Positions 9,725 to 20,333 are shown, counted from the first letter of the stretch. The stretch: DNA of 64,000 nt from Enterococcus villorum (GCF_007990225.1 NZ_BJWF01000009.1:1-64000); one strand, 5' to 3'. The notes: generated by a model not told the origin, from the letters alone. Numbers and translations: made by a program.

Positions 9725-11404
9725 CTATTCAGCAGAGAATAGATATGGGTAAACTGGTTGATCTCCTTGGTGGATCTCAATTTCTAAATCTGGATGTTGA
9801 GCCATTAACTGTGCAGAAAATTCTTCTGCTTGGCTTACAGAACCACCTTCACCGGCTAAGATCGTCACAATTTCCGTTTCTTCAGTTAACATTTTTTCTA
9901 AAGTAGCCAATGCAGTAACAGCGATATCTGAATTAGAGAGAACAATTTTACCATCAATCATCCCTAAGAAGTCCCCCTCAGTGATTTTCACCCCATCAAT
10001 CGTTGTGTTACGAATCGCATGTGTAACTTGACCACTGACAACACTTGAAAGCATCTCCGTCATCGTGTCTTTATTTTCTTCTAACGATAATTGATCGTTA
10101 AACGAAAGCATAGCAGTCAATCCTTGAGAGATCGTTCTTGATGGCACAACAGCTACCGGTATTTCGGCTACTTCTGCTGCTTGATCTGCAGCCATAAAGA
10201 TATTTTTATTATTTGGTAAAACAATAACTTTGTCCGCATTTACTTCTTGAATCGCTTTGACGATATCTTCTGTACTTGGATTCATGGTTTGTCCGCCACT
10301 AATGACATAGTTTGCCCCTAAACTTTCAAATAGTTCTTGCACGCCTTTACCAGCTGCAATCGCTACGATCCCGTAAGGCGCACGTGTAGTTTTTCGTGGT
10401 GTAGCCTCTTTGGGTTGTCCGTCGTGTTCTAAAATCGTTTCATGTTGTAAGCGCATGTTGTCGACTTTTATTTTCACTAGTGAGCCAAATTTTTGTCCAT
10501 AATTCAATACTTCACCAGGATGTTCTGTATGAACATGTACTTTGATAATCTCATCATCATTTACTACTAACAATGAATCACCTAAACCGTCTAAATAATT
10601 ACGAAATTCTTCGTAATCAAATGAACTATCCACAGTGGGACCTTCACCAATTTTCACCATAATTTCTGTACAATACCCAAAATGGATATCTTCTGTGGCT
10701 AACTGTCCTTGCACACTCCGATGGTGTTCGGCATTGACCATTTCATCCATTTCAGCCGGTGACGGTTCATATTCTTCCAGTTGAAATTCACCATTTAATG
10801 CACTTAAAAAACCTTCGTATACAAATAGCAATCCTTGTCCGCCACTATCTACAACCCCTACTTCTTTCAATACTGGAAGTAAATCAGGCGTTTTAGCTAA
10901 AGCACGTCTTCCACCTTTTACAACAGCTGTCATGACTTCTATCACGTCATCGGTTGATTTTGCTTTTTTTTCGCCAGCTTTTGCCGCTTCACGAGCCACA
11001 GTTAAAATCGTACCTTCAACTGGTTTCATGACTGCTTTGTAGGCAGTTTCTACCCCGTGAGTAAAAGCTGCAGCCAATTCTGTAGCATTTAACACGGTCA
11101 CTTCAGGAATTTGTTTTGAAAATCCTCGGAATAACTGAGATAAAATTACTCCTGAATTTCCTCTAGCGCCCATTAGTAACCCTTTTGATAGCATTGCCGC
11201 TAATTCTCCAACTTTTTCAGAAGTAGAATCTGCCACTGCTTTGGCTCCACTTGTCATTGATAAATTCATATTGGTTCCAGTATCACCATCGGGAACTGGA
11301 AATACATTTAAAGAATTGACATATTCTGCATTTACTTGCAGACGATTCGCGCCCGCCTGAACCATTTCCTGGAATTGGCTTGCACTGATTTCTGTTACAC
11401 TCAC
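9725..11404 (-). CDS. fakA: Fatty acid kinase ATP-binding subunit FakA (YloV)
   Basis: DhaL/DegV-system kinase, 559 residues. It phosphorylates exogenous fatty acids presented by FakB, giving acyl-phosphate for PlsY or PlsX. The N-terminal DhaL domain shows FPVPDGDTGTNM, whose aspartates bind Mg-ATP. The middle and C-terminal parts match the DAK1-like YloV region. The start is GTG 11404 with GGAGG nine bases upstream. It follows the asp23-like gene at 52 nt, as in many Firmicutes (yloU-yloV), and leads into recG and plsX. Confidence 0.9.
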   Translation of the reverse strand: MSVTEISASQFQEMVQAGANRLQVNAEYVNSLNVFPVPDGDTGTNMNLSMTSGAKAVADSTSEKVGELAAMLSKGLLMGARGNSGVILSQLFRGFSKQIPEVTVLNATELAAAFTHGVETAYKAVMKPVEGTILTVAREAAKAGEKKAKSTDDVIEVMTAVVKGGRRALAKTPDLLPVLKEVGVVDSGGQGLLFVYEGFLSALNGEFQLEEYEPSPAEMDEMVNAEHHRSVQGQLATEDIHFGYCTEIMVKIGEGPTVDSSFDYEEFRNYLDGLGDSLLVVNDDEIIKVHVHTEHPGEVLNYGQKFGSLVKIKVDNMRLQHETILEHDGQPKEATPRKTTRAPYGIVAIAAGKGVQELFESLGANYVISGGQTMNPSTEDIVKAIQEVNADKVIVLPNNKNIFMAADQAAEVAEIPVAVVPSRTISQGLTAMLSFNDQLSLEENKDTMTEMLSSVVSGQVTHAIRNTTIDGVKITEGDFLGMIDGKIVLSNSDIAVTALATLEKMLTEETEIVTILAGEGGSVSQAEEFSAQLMAQHPDLEIEIHQGDQPVYPYLFSAE

Positions 11405-11456
11405 CTAGATAATCCTCCTTCAGATCGACTGCTGAATGAATCAGCAAGCCTCCTGC

Positions 11457-11819
11457 CTAGTCTGGCAGTACACGAACACCTTGTACGAAAACATTTACAG
11501 AATTAGCTGTTACACCTAGTAATGTTTCCAAGTTGTATTTTACTTTGTCTTGAACGTTGCGAGAAACTTCTGAAATTTTCGTTCCATAACTAATGATCGT
11601 ATAAACATCCACTGCGATGCCATTTTCTACTTGACGAACTACTACTCCTCGAGAGTAATTTTCTTTACGTAAAATTTCAGTAATATTATCTTTTATTTGA
11701 TTCTTGCTGGCCATTCCTACAACACCGAACACATCCGTTGCGGCGCCACCAACAACTGTTGCAATCACATCATTGGTAATTTCAATGGTTCCAGCTGACG
11801 TTTGAATTTTTACAGCCAT
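11457..11819 (-). CDS. yloU: Asp23/Gls24 family protein YloU
   Basis: Small Asp23/Gls24 (DUF322) protein, 120 residues, without signal peptide or membrane helix. Members coat the inner membrane or associate with envelope stress; the exact role of this paralogue next to fakA is not known. The typical EVSRNVQDKVKYNLE amphipathic segment and the VNVFVQGV C-terminus are visible. The ATG follows TAAGGAGG. It is first in the operon and has its own promoter in the divergent region with rpmB. Confidence 0.9.
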   Translation of the reverse strand: MAVKIQTSAGTIEITNDVIATVVGGAATDVFGVVGMASKNQIKDNITEILRKENYSRGVVVRQVENGIAVDVYTIISYGTKISEVSRNVQDKVKYNLETLLGVTANSVNVFVQGVRVLPD

Positions 11820-11951
11820 GAATGAGCCTCCTTAACGGGCAAAATACTCCCATTTTTCTTCTATCATATTTTATCATAGCGTCACCTGAAATAAAAGGCA
11901 GTTACTCTAAAGTACTCAAAAACCAATGAAAAATTAGAAAGAACCTTGTAT

Positions 11952-11980
11952 AATTTACAATTATTCCATGTAATTGTCAA
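11952..11980 (-). promoter_or_regulatory. yloU-fakA promoter
   Basis: Minus-strand TTGACA (11975-11980), 17-bp spacer, TAAATT (11952-11957). It gives a leader of about 125 nt before yloU and lies back to back with the rpmB promoter. Confidence 0.7.
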
Positions 11981-12000
11981 TTCTATCCATGAAAATTCCC

Positions 12001-12029
12001 TTGCAAATTCACCCTCTATATGATATGTT
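12001..12029 (+). promoter_or_regulatory. rpmB promoter, extended -10
   Basis: TTGCAA (12001-12006), 17-bp spacer, TATGTT (12024-12029) with TG at 12021-12022 forming an extended -10. Confidence 0.7.
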
Positions 12030-12088
12030 AGTCTGGTATGAGCTGAATTATTCTATTGCTCCAAATCAAGGCAAAGGAGGAAATTTAC

Positions 12089-12277
12089 ATGGCAAAAGTT
12101 TGTTACTTTACAGGTCGCAAGACAAAAAGTGGAAACAACCGTTCACACGCGATGAACTCAACAAAACGTACTGTTAAACCTAACTTGCAAAAAGTTCGCG
12201 TTATGATCGATGGAAAACCTAAAAAAGTTTGGGTGTCTACTCGTGCTTTGAAATCAGGAAAAGTTGAACGCGTTTAA
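12089..12277 (+). CDS. rpmB: 50S ribosomal protein L28
   Basis: Large-subunit protein L28, 62 residues, beginning [20 protein letters not shown]. This form has one cysteine and lacks the four-cysteine zinc motif. The ATG at 12089 is preceded by AAAGGAGG; an upstream in-frame ATG at 12056 lacks a ribosome-binding site. It is a single-gene transcription unit with a terminator 15 bp after the stop, divergent from yloU-fakA, an arrangement shared with B. subtilis. Confidence 0.96.
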   Translation: MAKVCYFTGRKTKSGNNRSHAMNSTKRTVKPNLQKVRVMIDGKPKKVWVSTRALKSGKVERV

Positions 12278-12291
12278 TTGAATGAAGTTTG

Positions 12292-12323
12292 AACCGTTCA
12301 CGTTTTGAACGGTTTTTATTTTT
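12292..12323 (+). terminator. rpmB terminator
   Basis: A 9-bp stem AACCGTTCA/TGAACGGTT (12292-12300 with 12306-12314) followed by a T-rich tract to 12323. Confidence 0.9.
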
Positions 12324-12335
12324 ACGTAATAATAG

Positions 12336-12388
12336 AAAGCCTTTAATAACCAACTTATGCGAAAGTTGGTTATTAAAGGCTTTTTTTA
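12336..12388. terminator. Second, long hairpin after rpmB
   Basis: A perfect 21-bp stem (12336-12356 with 12363-12383), a 6-nt loop, and seven T after GGC on the plus strand. It backs up the rpmB terminator; the A run at its left also makes it usable on the minus strand, although no minus-strand gene ends here. Confidence 0.85.
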
Positions 12389-12603
12389 TGTGCCACCACT
12401 TTTAAGGTAATTGAAATATGTTTTTTTATAATAATTCTAATTAAATAATAACTTATTTTTAATCAAGTGTCAATAAGCTATTTATTAGTGTTTACAATTT
12501 TTTTATTTTTACAAAAATTTATTTTAACCTAAAATAAAAATCTTAGACTATAGTTATTTATTATTGTTTTTTTATTTTTTGTGAATTGCCAAGTCTTTTC
12601 ATG

Positions 12604-12630
12604 TTGATAAAAATATGAATATGATACACT
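12604..12630 (+). promoter_or_regulatory. Candidate yfhO promoter
   Basis: TTGATA (12604-12609), 15-bp spacer, TACACT (12625-12630) with TG at 12622-12623 (extended -10). The 220 bp before it (12389-12603) is very AT-rich and shows no gene. Confidence 0.5.
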
Positions 12631-12671
12631 AGAGTTATCTTTATATTCATAGAAATTTGGTGAACAAAATA

Positions 12672-15296
12672 ATGAAAACAAAAATCAAACTTTTTTTTAA
12701 GGAAAATGGTCGCTATGTAGCAGCTAGTTTTCTTTTGCCATTTTTGATCCTTGCTTTAGTGTATCTAAGTATTGGGATCTATCCTGGCAGTAGCCGCAGT
12801 ATCCTTGCTAGTGATGCCTTTTCTCAATTTTCAAATTTTCATGCAAGTTTTCGTAATATGCTCTTAGGAAAGCAAAGTATTTTTTATACTTGGAATGCTT
12901 CTTTAGGGTTGAATTATTTATCTTTGATTTCTTATTATCTTGGTGGCCTATTTACACCACTTGTCCTTTTATTTCCAAATGAGATGATGCCGGATGCTTT
13001 ATATTTTCTTACTTTACTTAAAGTCGGATGTGCTGGTTTATCTTTTTGGTTTCTCGCCAGTACCTATAAAATTCCTCGTTGGGGGCAAGTAGCTTTAAGT
13101 ATAAGCTATGCATCAATTTCGTTTATTACGGCACATTCAGAAATTATTATGTGGTTAGATGCCTTTATTTATCTCCCACTCGTAATTTTAGGGATTCATC
13201 GTGTGATGGATCTGAAACGCCCCACACTGTTGTTTGTTAGTTACTTATTGTTATTCCTATCAAGCTTTTATATGGGTTTTATGATCGGTGTTTTTTCTTT
13301 CCTTTACTTTATCGTAAGGCTTTTGACAAATTGGTCCGTCTATAAAAAATCCATTCTTCCTTATGGGATTACTTCTTTACTAGCTGGCGGAGCTTCGATG
13401 ATTATTATCCTGCCTGCTGTTCTTGATCTTCGGTCAAATGGTGAAGCATTGACACAAATCACTACGTTAAAAACCGAAGCAACTTCTTATCTAGATATTA
13501 TTATGAAAAATATGATTGGTGTATACGATACAACTAAATATGGCTCTATCCCTTTTATTTATGCTGGGTTATTTCCGTTAGTTTTATGCTTGTTCTATTT
13601 TGCCAGTCAAAAAGTCAAAATAAAAAACAAACTTTTATTTGGTAGTTTGTTTGCTTTGTTGATTGCTAGTTTTTATCTCGTCCCTTTAAATCTTTTTTGG
13701 CATGGCATGCACGCACCAAATATGTTTTTATTCCGATACTCTTATTTGTTTTCGTTCTTAGTTCTTTTACTAGCAGCTAAAGGCTGGGAATACTTGACCA
13801 AGGAAGATCAAGGTCTACTTCTTGGAATAATCATTGTTTTAGCCGCCATTTTCGCTATGGCATGGGGGCTTAAACCAAACGATAGCTACACTTATATCAC
13901 GACTACTTCTTTTGTTTTAACTATTGTTTTCTTAGGACTATACGCTTTGACGATTGGCTTCTTTCAACAGCAAAAACAACCGCTTAAGTATCTTAGCCTA
14001 TTATTATTATTACTTATGACAGCAGAGGCAAGTGTGAACACAAATAGCATGATTCATGGGATTTTAGATGATTGGAATTATGCTTCAAGAAGTTTGTATA
14101 CTGACCCTTCTCCTGCCATAAAAACACTAGTTGATCAAACAAAACAAGAGTCAGATACCTTTTATCGTTTGGAAAACCTTGATCCTATTTCTCCTAATGA
14201 CTCCATTAATTATGGGTACAGCGGTATAAGTTTGTTTTCTTCTATCAGAAATCGAAATTCTTCCTCTTATCTTGATTCTTTAGGATTTCGTTCAAGAGGA
14301 ACAAACCTTAATATTCGATACGCTAATAATACATTGTTAATGGATGGCTTTACGGGAATAAAATACAACATCGCTAAAAATGATAGTAGCTTTAGTAAGT
14401 ATGGTTTCGCTAAAGAAAGCCAAAGTGGTGAATATACTCTTTACAAAAATTTAAATGCTTTACCTTTAGCTTTTACAGCACCTTTATCCATTAATAAAGT
14501 GGAACAACCATTAACAGATAATTTAACCAGTCAAACCAACTTAATAAATCGTCTATCTGATTTAGACCAACGCTACTACACTTTCTATACGCCGACACTA
14601 AAAAGTCAGCAAAATGTTACGATAAACAAAACAACAACAGGCGTTACTTATTCTGAGAATGTAAGCAACCAACCGAAAACACTCACTTGGGAAGTACGGG
14701 TTCCCGCAAATACGCAAGCCTATTTAAGCCTGTTTCCTACTAACTATTCTCAATTGGAAAGTTCCACTGCTACAATTACGGTAAATGGCACATCGAGAAA
14801 AACACAGATTGGTATCTCTGGACAGTATTATGATCTAGGATACTATCCGCAAGATACAACCGTGACCTTTACAGCAAGTTTTTACGGTACAAAAGAAGTA
14901 AGTTTCATGGAACCTAAAGTACTTGGTCTTGATGTTGTTGCCTATCAAGCTGCGATGAATCAGATTAAAGAAAACGGTGTGGAGATGAAAACAACTGGAC
15001 GAACAGCCACTGGAACCGTTGACACTTCAGAAGAACGTATGCTAGTGACAACGATTCCTTATGATGCCGGTTGGACAGCTAAAATTGACGGTAAAACTGT
15101 CAAAGTAGAAAATTTTAAAAATGCCTTTTTAATGATCAAGGTGCCTGCTGGAAAACACACAGTCACTTTCAGTTATTTACCACAAGGATTCACCATCGGT
15201 GCCATTTTATTTATTCTGTGCATTGGGCTCTTTGTCACCTATGTATGGTATTTGCAAAAAGCGCCTGTATCAAATAAAAAATATAAACACAGTTAA
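12672..15296 (+). CDS. YfhO family multi-pass membrane protein
   Basis: Large membrane protein of about 874 residues, YfhO family (a GT-C-like fold). About a dozen hydrophobic helices fill residues 15-460, with an acidic pair in the first outer loop (SDAFSQF) as in lipid-linked sugar transferases. A long extracellular domain (roughly 470-840) follows, and one final helix ends in a basic tail. In Bacillus, YfhO works with CsbB in adding GlcNAc to lipoteichoic acid, so wall or teichoic acid glycosylation is the likely role here, but the acceptor is unknown. The start is uncertain: ATG 12672 is used with a weak GGTGA upstream; TTG 12657 is the alternative. Confidence 0.82.
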   Translation: MKTKIKLFFKENGRYVAASFLLPFLILALVYLSIGIYPGSSRSILASDAFSQFSNFHASFRNMLLGKQSIFYTWNASLGLNYLSLISYYLGGLFTPLVLLFPNEMMPDALYFLTLLKVGCAGLSFWFLASTYKIPRWGQVALSISYASISFITAHSEIIMWLDAFIYLPLVILGIHRVMDLKRPTLLFVSYLLLFLSSFYMGFMIGVFSFLYFIVRLLTNWSVYKKSILPYGITSLLAGGASMIIILPAVLDLRSNGEALTQITTLKTEATSYLDIIMKNMIGVYDTTKYGSIPFIYAGLFPLVLCLFYFASQKVKIKNKLLFGSLFALLIASFYLVPLNLFWHGMHAPNMFLFRYSYLFSFLVLLLAAKGWEYLTKEDQGLLLGIIIVLAAIFAMAWGLKPNDSYTYITTTSFVLTIVFLGLYALTIGFFQQQKQPLKYLSLLLLLLMTAEASVNTNSMIHGILDDWNYASRSLYTDPSPAIKTLVDQTKQESDTFYRLENLDPISPNDSINYGYSGISLFSSIRNRNSSSYLDSLGFRSRGTNLNIRYANNTLLMDGFTGIKYNIAKNDSSFSKYGFAKESQSGEYTLYKNLNALPLAFTAPLSINKVEQPLTDNLTSQTNLINRLSDLDQRYYTFYTPTLKSQQNVTINKTTTGVTYSENVSNQPKTLTWEVRVPANTQAYLSLFPTNYSQLESSTATITVNGTSRKTQIGISGQYYDLGYYPQDTTVTFTASFYGTKEVSFMEPKVLGLDVVAYQAAMNQIKENGVEMKTTGRTATGTVDTSEERMLVTTIPYDAGWTAKIDGKTVKVENFKNAFLMIKVPAGKHTVTFSYLPQGFTIGAILFILCIGLFVTYVWYLQKAPVSNKKYKHS

Positions 15297-15325
15297 TTCA
15301 TTTAACATTTTTAGTTACCCATTAA

Positions 15326-15401
15326 AAAAACGTAAGTCAACATGGGCGTGCTACCTAAGGGTACACACGTCAGATAGTATGTCTTACGTTTTTGTTTTAA
15401 A
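15326..15401 (+). terminator. yfhO terminator with branched stem
   Basis: The outer stem AAAAACGTAAG/CTTACGTTTTT (15326-15336 with 15383-15393) is followed by a T-rich tract. The 46-nt loop contains a further CGTG..TACC/GGTA..CACG pairing, giving a branched structure. Confidence 0.75.
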
Positions 15402-15419
15402 TTATTACCCCTTAATTAC

Positions 15420-18400
15420 TTACATTGACTGTTCTACCTCTACTGTTCTATTTATTATTTTCATCATGGCTTGTCTTCTTTGGGTTCTTCCCATGTTTCT
15501 GAGTGCTTCCATTTTTTTGTCTAAAGACTCTTGTTTTCGCTCCGTTTGGACAAAAGGCGAGACAGGTGGTGCCGTTAACTCTTGCATGTTTTTTTGGGGC
15601 ACCGATGAGAGATTTACTCTCGTTTGATTCATAGGTGGTAATGAATGATCTACCGATACTTTCTCTTTTAACTCATCTATTGTATTTTTCCTCACTTGAG
15701 TTACAACATCTAATTTTTCATTTCCCCCTTGCATAGGATTTGGAATATTCTCTGATTGTCCTTTATTTAATTTTGATGGAATCTCTGGAGCATCCTCTTT
15801 TATCAGATCCTCTATAATATCTTCTAAAAGATCTATTTCTTCCATATGCTCTTTTATATCAATAAGTTTGTCACCGTTATTGGCTAACCACCTAATTTGC
15901 AATATATTTGGACCATTCTCTTCTTTTAACTTCTCTGTATACTTAGTAAATTCATCTATTCGATCAATTTGTTCTTTAGGATCGGTTGAACTATTCTCTA
16001 TTGAGAAATGTTCATTATAAAAATTAATCACGTAATTTAGTTCGTTATATATTTTTATATCATCTTTAAATGTTTCTCGTAGTTGATCTGCTTTTTCTTT
16101 CATTTCTTTTATTAAATCAATACGCTCCCGAATTAAATCATTTACTTTAGTCACTAAATCTCCGTGTAATAATTCTGAGAACAAAATACGTAATTCTTCT
16201 ATGTTTTTTTCATTTACGTTTGTTTCTCTTGTATTTTTATCCCCTACTAAATCAATCATTTCTTGAAGTTTTTCTTTAATTTGTACGGTGAGTTCTTCTT
16301 TTCTATTTTGTAAATGAGAGAGATTGTCTCTTTGATAATTATCAATAAACGGCTCATTGTTTGTCTTTTCTTCTGGTAATGGTGATCCCGCTATTGATTC
16401 CCTATTTTCTATTTTTGGTTCATGCAAACTAGTGTCCTTAAACTGATGCTGGACTTCTTTTCTAGGTGAAAAATCTTCGAAAGTAGTTTGAACAACTTTG
16501 TCTATTTTAAAGGTATCAAAATTATACTCTTTCGCAATTATCTTAGTATTGGTTTCAACTACGTAATCAATTTCTGCCATTAACTTTTGAGTACAAGCAT
16601 TCACATTTTCCCAATCTTTCTTTTTATCAAACTGCTTCAATTCATTGTAAATAGACCGAATCTTTTTTTTACCATCTTCTATTTTTTGTTTTTCTTCTTC
16701 AGAAAACCCTTTCCTATCCATCGATTCTTCATTTTCTTTGAAGATAGCTGATACTTCTGATCGCCACAGATCGATTTTGTCATTCGGTCTGATCCCCAGT
16801 CGCGAAATATATTCCTTACCGAACTTGTCGATCTCAATACCTGTGATTTTTGTGATCGCTTTTCGGATCATTTGTTGATAGCGAATCTCTCGCAAGTCCA
16901 CTGAGTAATAATTGAAATCTTTAGGGTTCAATCTACTCTGATGATTAACACCACTTTTCAACATTTTCTGTGCTTCTTTTTTTCTTCTCTTCAATTCTTT
17001 TTCTTCTATTCGTGAATAACTATCCATTCTTGCTTCTATTTCAGGTTCAGGTGAGTATGATAGTAACCCTTTGATATCCCATTTATTAAGTCCTAAGTTT
17101 GTCAATGTTTTACTTTGAGACACATCATAGTAGTGGTATTTTTTAAATCGATCGAGCACACCGTTTTCAATAGCCCTTGCTATCTTCTGATCTAGTTCAT
17201 AAGCAACAAACGCTTCGTTTGATCCGTTTTCTACGCTAGTGTTCCAGTTTTTAATTGCTTTTTGGAACTCTTTTTTCTCTACTTTCGAAAGTTCAAATGT
17301 CGCTCTTTTCTCATTTGTTCTCTCTGTGGCATTATCCTGTACTTTTCCCGTTATTTTTTCGATTTGTTCTATCATTTTTATGTAATTTTTAATATTTAAA
17401 TTGTTACGTTCCTTCACCGACTTTACATAAAAATCCATCACATCAAACCCAAAAATCGATTGTAGTTCTTTTCTTAATGTGAGTTGATGGCGTACTTCCA
17501 GTAATTGTCGTAACTCTGCTTTCGTTAGTTCTGTATGAATATTGCCTTTTTTATAGGCTTCAGAGATGTTTTTATTTAATTTTTGCTTTCTTTTTCTTAA
17601 GTAATCTGGCCCGCCTTTATGATCGGTGAGCTCTTTTATTGTTTTTGCTTGTTTATCTAAAGGAATAGGTTCATCCTCGCCTAACACTGTATTAGAAGCT
17701 TCACTTGATATTATTGAAGAAATATCTTCTTCAAGAGAATGTTGTTCAGTTTTTTTAGGTACCGTTTCTTCTAAAGAAACTTGTTTTTTCAAGGAAGGTT
17801 CATCATTTAAATTTATAACAAAATTTTTAATGCCTAATTTTTTTAATGTATTACTTCTCTTAGTAATATTAGAATTGTAATATACAGCCAATATCTCAGT
17901 ATTTTCATTCAGCACTTGGCTGATTTCTGTCATTAATTTTTTGGTACAAGCATTTACTTTTTTCCAATCTTTCTTATTATCAAAGTGCTTTAACTCGTTG
18001 TAGATGGATAAAATTGCTTCTTTTCCATTGTTTATTTTTGTATTTTCCTGCTCAGAAAATTGATTCCCAGGACGGCTGTCTCCTTCATTAGCTTTGAAAT
18101 AAGTTGACACTTCTTCACGCAATAGTCCCATTTGCTTTTTTGGTTCCATGCCCAGTCTCAAAACGTATTCTTTACCAAATTTATCAAGATTGATGCCCGT
18201 CATTTTTGAAATCGCTTCTCTAATATTTAGCTGATGGTGTACTTCTTGCAACTGTAATAAATTTTGTTTGAACTCTCCAGTGTTTGATTTCCCTTGATTA
18301 AACTCTTTCGTCACTTTTTTATTCAACTCATTTTTGAGTTTGGTCAGTTCTTGATCTGTTTTATAGGAGTAACCTTCTAACTCAGACTGAGCATGTGACA

Positions 18401-19251
18401 GCAAACCCTTAATATCCCATTTGTTGAGGCCTAGTTTAGTCAAAGTCTTACTTTGCTCTGTATCATAGTAATCATATTTTTCAAATCGATCCAATGCACC
18501 ATTTTGAATGGCATTTGTTAATAGATTTTCTATTTTAGTAAACGTATCTTTTTGTTCATCGTTCTGTTTAATGAAACGCTCGTTCCAATTCTTATTTAAA
18601 TCTTTAAGTTGCTTTTTCTCTTCATTCGTAATTTTAAATTCTGTTTTTCTTATATTTGTTGTTTCAATAGGATATTCTTTTTTCATCGTTTTCTCGATTT
18701 GTTCAACCATATTGATAAAATTCTCCGTACTATATCTGTGACCATGTGCCTCCTTGTAAAAATCGATCACGTCAAAACCAAATATCAACTGTAATTCTTT
18801 TCTTATCGTGACTTGACGACGTAATGCAAGCAACTCCCGTAAATTTTTTTTCGTTTCGTCTGTATAAATCGTTCCTTCTTTATAGGATCTAGTGATTTCA
18901 TTATTTAATACTTATTTACGCTTGTTTAAAACATCCATTTCTTGAAATAAAGTACTAATTGCTTCATTCTGGTTAGCTAAAGGAGTATTTTCTGGCACAT
19001 CCATTCGTCTAGTATCTTGAGCTTCTACTACTCTACGTACGATTTCATTGATTTCTTCATCTAGTATAGCATCCGTTGTGCTGCTTGTTTCATCTACTAA
19101 AGAAGATACCATCTGTTCTTTCTCTTGAACTTTTTCAATTTGTTTAGATAAGTATGATTCATTTTTTTTTGAGATTTTGTTGCTGAATTTTTTCATTTAG
19201 TTCTTTATGAAAATTTCTCTGTTGTTCTTTATTTTTCTCTTCATTATTCAT
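15420..19251 (-). pseudogene. Broken large coiled-coil protein with tandem duplication
   Basis: I do not recognise this family. The best start is ATG 19251, eight bases after AAAGGAG; that frame ends after 30 residues at TGA 19159-19161, just past a run of nine A (T at 19162-19170). With eight A it would enter the frame open from 19196 to 18915. That frame ends at TAA 18912-18914, and the same frame continues open from 18911 to 15420. The TAA stands exactly where the second repeat copy has Gln in RKRKQKLN, so CAA to TAA is likely. Repaired, the protein is about 1276 residues: hydrophilic, Lys/Glu-rich, helical, with no signal peptide or membrane helix. Residues from the TAA to about 780 of the long frame are two ~450-residue copies (for example RKELQLIFGFDV and RKELQSIFGFDV). 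Fragments could still be translated. Confidence 0.75.
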
Positions 19252-19420
19252 AGACCATTCTCCTTTCTTTTATCGAAATCCATTATATAAGTAACTAAGC
19301 TAATACTTTCTCCTACTTTTTCTTTTTTTGGCAATTTATGTTAGTTAAATAAATACGCTAGATACGCTTTATCATAGCAATGCTTTCACTTTGAGTGGAC
19401 AGACTTATCAGTAATAGACA

Positions 19421-19480
19421 TAAAAAACTCCTTTCAATTTACTAAATAGATTGATAGCTATTTAGTAAATTGAAAGGAGT
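19421..19480 (-). terminator. truA terminator, 23-bp stem
   Basis: Perfect 23-bp inverted repeat (19427-19449 with 19458-19480), 8-nt loop, followed on the minus strand by a T run (A tract 19422-19427). The rest of 19252-19556 shows only AT-rich sequence and a likely promoter zone for the broken gene (TATAAT on the minus strand at about 19285). Confidence 0.9.
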
Positions 19481-19556
19481 AATACTTATCCACATGTATC
19501 TATTTACATATGGAAATATTTATTTGTTAATGCTGATAGATTGCTAACAATTTTTG

Positions 19557-20306
19557 TTAGTCGTCATATACTACTTCGTAAAGATACAACCCTTCCGGAT
19601 GCGCTGTAGGTCCCGCTGCATTTCGATCTTTTTTTGCAATAATTTCAGGTAGACTATCTTCCGGTAGACGTCCATTGCCAATTTTTAACAGAGTACCAAC
19701 AAGAATCCTTATCATTTTATACAAAAAACCATTTCCCCGAAATGTAAACAATAATTCATCTCCTGTTTCATTTACTTCTAATTTGGCTTCATAAATCGTT
19801 CGTACTTTGTCTTCCACTGAACTGCCAGAAGCGCAAAAAGAAGTAAAATCATGGGTACCTAATAAATCAGGTAATGCTCTTTGAATTTTTTTTAAATCAA
19901 GTGCATAAGGGAAATAACTAGCATAATGTCGGCGAAATGGACTTCGAGGTTTCCCAATATCGACTCGAAACTGATAAGTCTTTTCTTTTACTAAATAGCG
20001 GGCGTGAAAATCTTCTGGGACAATTTCAACTGTTTTAACAGCAATATCTTCTGGCGATTGCGTATCTAAAGCAAAGCGCATGCGCTCCAAAGGGCGTTCT
20101 TCTGGATAATCAAAATGAATCACTTGCCCCAAAGCATGAACACCAGCATCTGTACGGCCAGAACCAAAAATGGTGATTTGTTCCCCATTAGCCATTTTTT
20201 TTAATGTTTTTTCTAGTTCTTCTTGCACAGTACGTCCATTTGGCTGTTTTTGAAATCCATTAAACCGACTGCCATCATACGCAATAATCGCTTTATAGCG
20301 CGTCAT
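19557..20306 (-). CDS. truA: tRNA pseudouridine synthase A
   Basis: Makes pseudouridine at positions 38-40 of the tRNA anticodon stem-loop, 249 residues. The catalytic aspartate is Asp53 in GSGRTDAGVHA. The start ATG 20306 (MTRYKAIIAYDG) follows AGGTGA; a GTG at 20318 would overlap that site. It is the last gene after ecfT (27 nt), the usual ecfA1-ecfA2-ecfT-truA order in Lactobacillales, and it ends at a strong terminator. Confidence 0.96.
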   Translation of the reverse strand: MTRYKAIIAYDGSRFNGFQKQPNGRTVQEELEKTLKKMANGEQITIFGSGRTDAGVHALGQVIHFDYPEERPLERMRFALDTQSPEDIAVKTVEIVPEDFHARYLVKEKTYQFRVDIGKPRSPFRRHYASYFPYALDLKKIQRALPDLLGTHDFTSFCASGSSVEDKVRTIYEAKLEVNETGDELLFTFRGNGFLYKMIRILVGTLLKIGNGRLPEDSLPEIIAKKDRNAAGPTAHPEGLYLYEVVYDD

Positions 20307-20333
20307 TTTTTCTTTCACCTACTTATCACTTCA

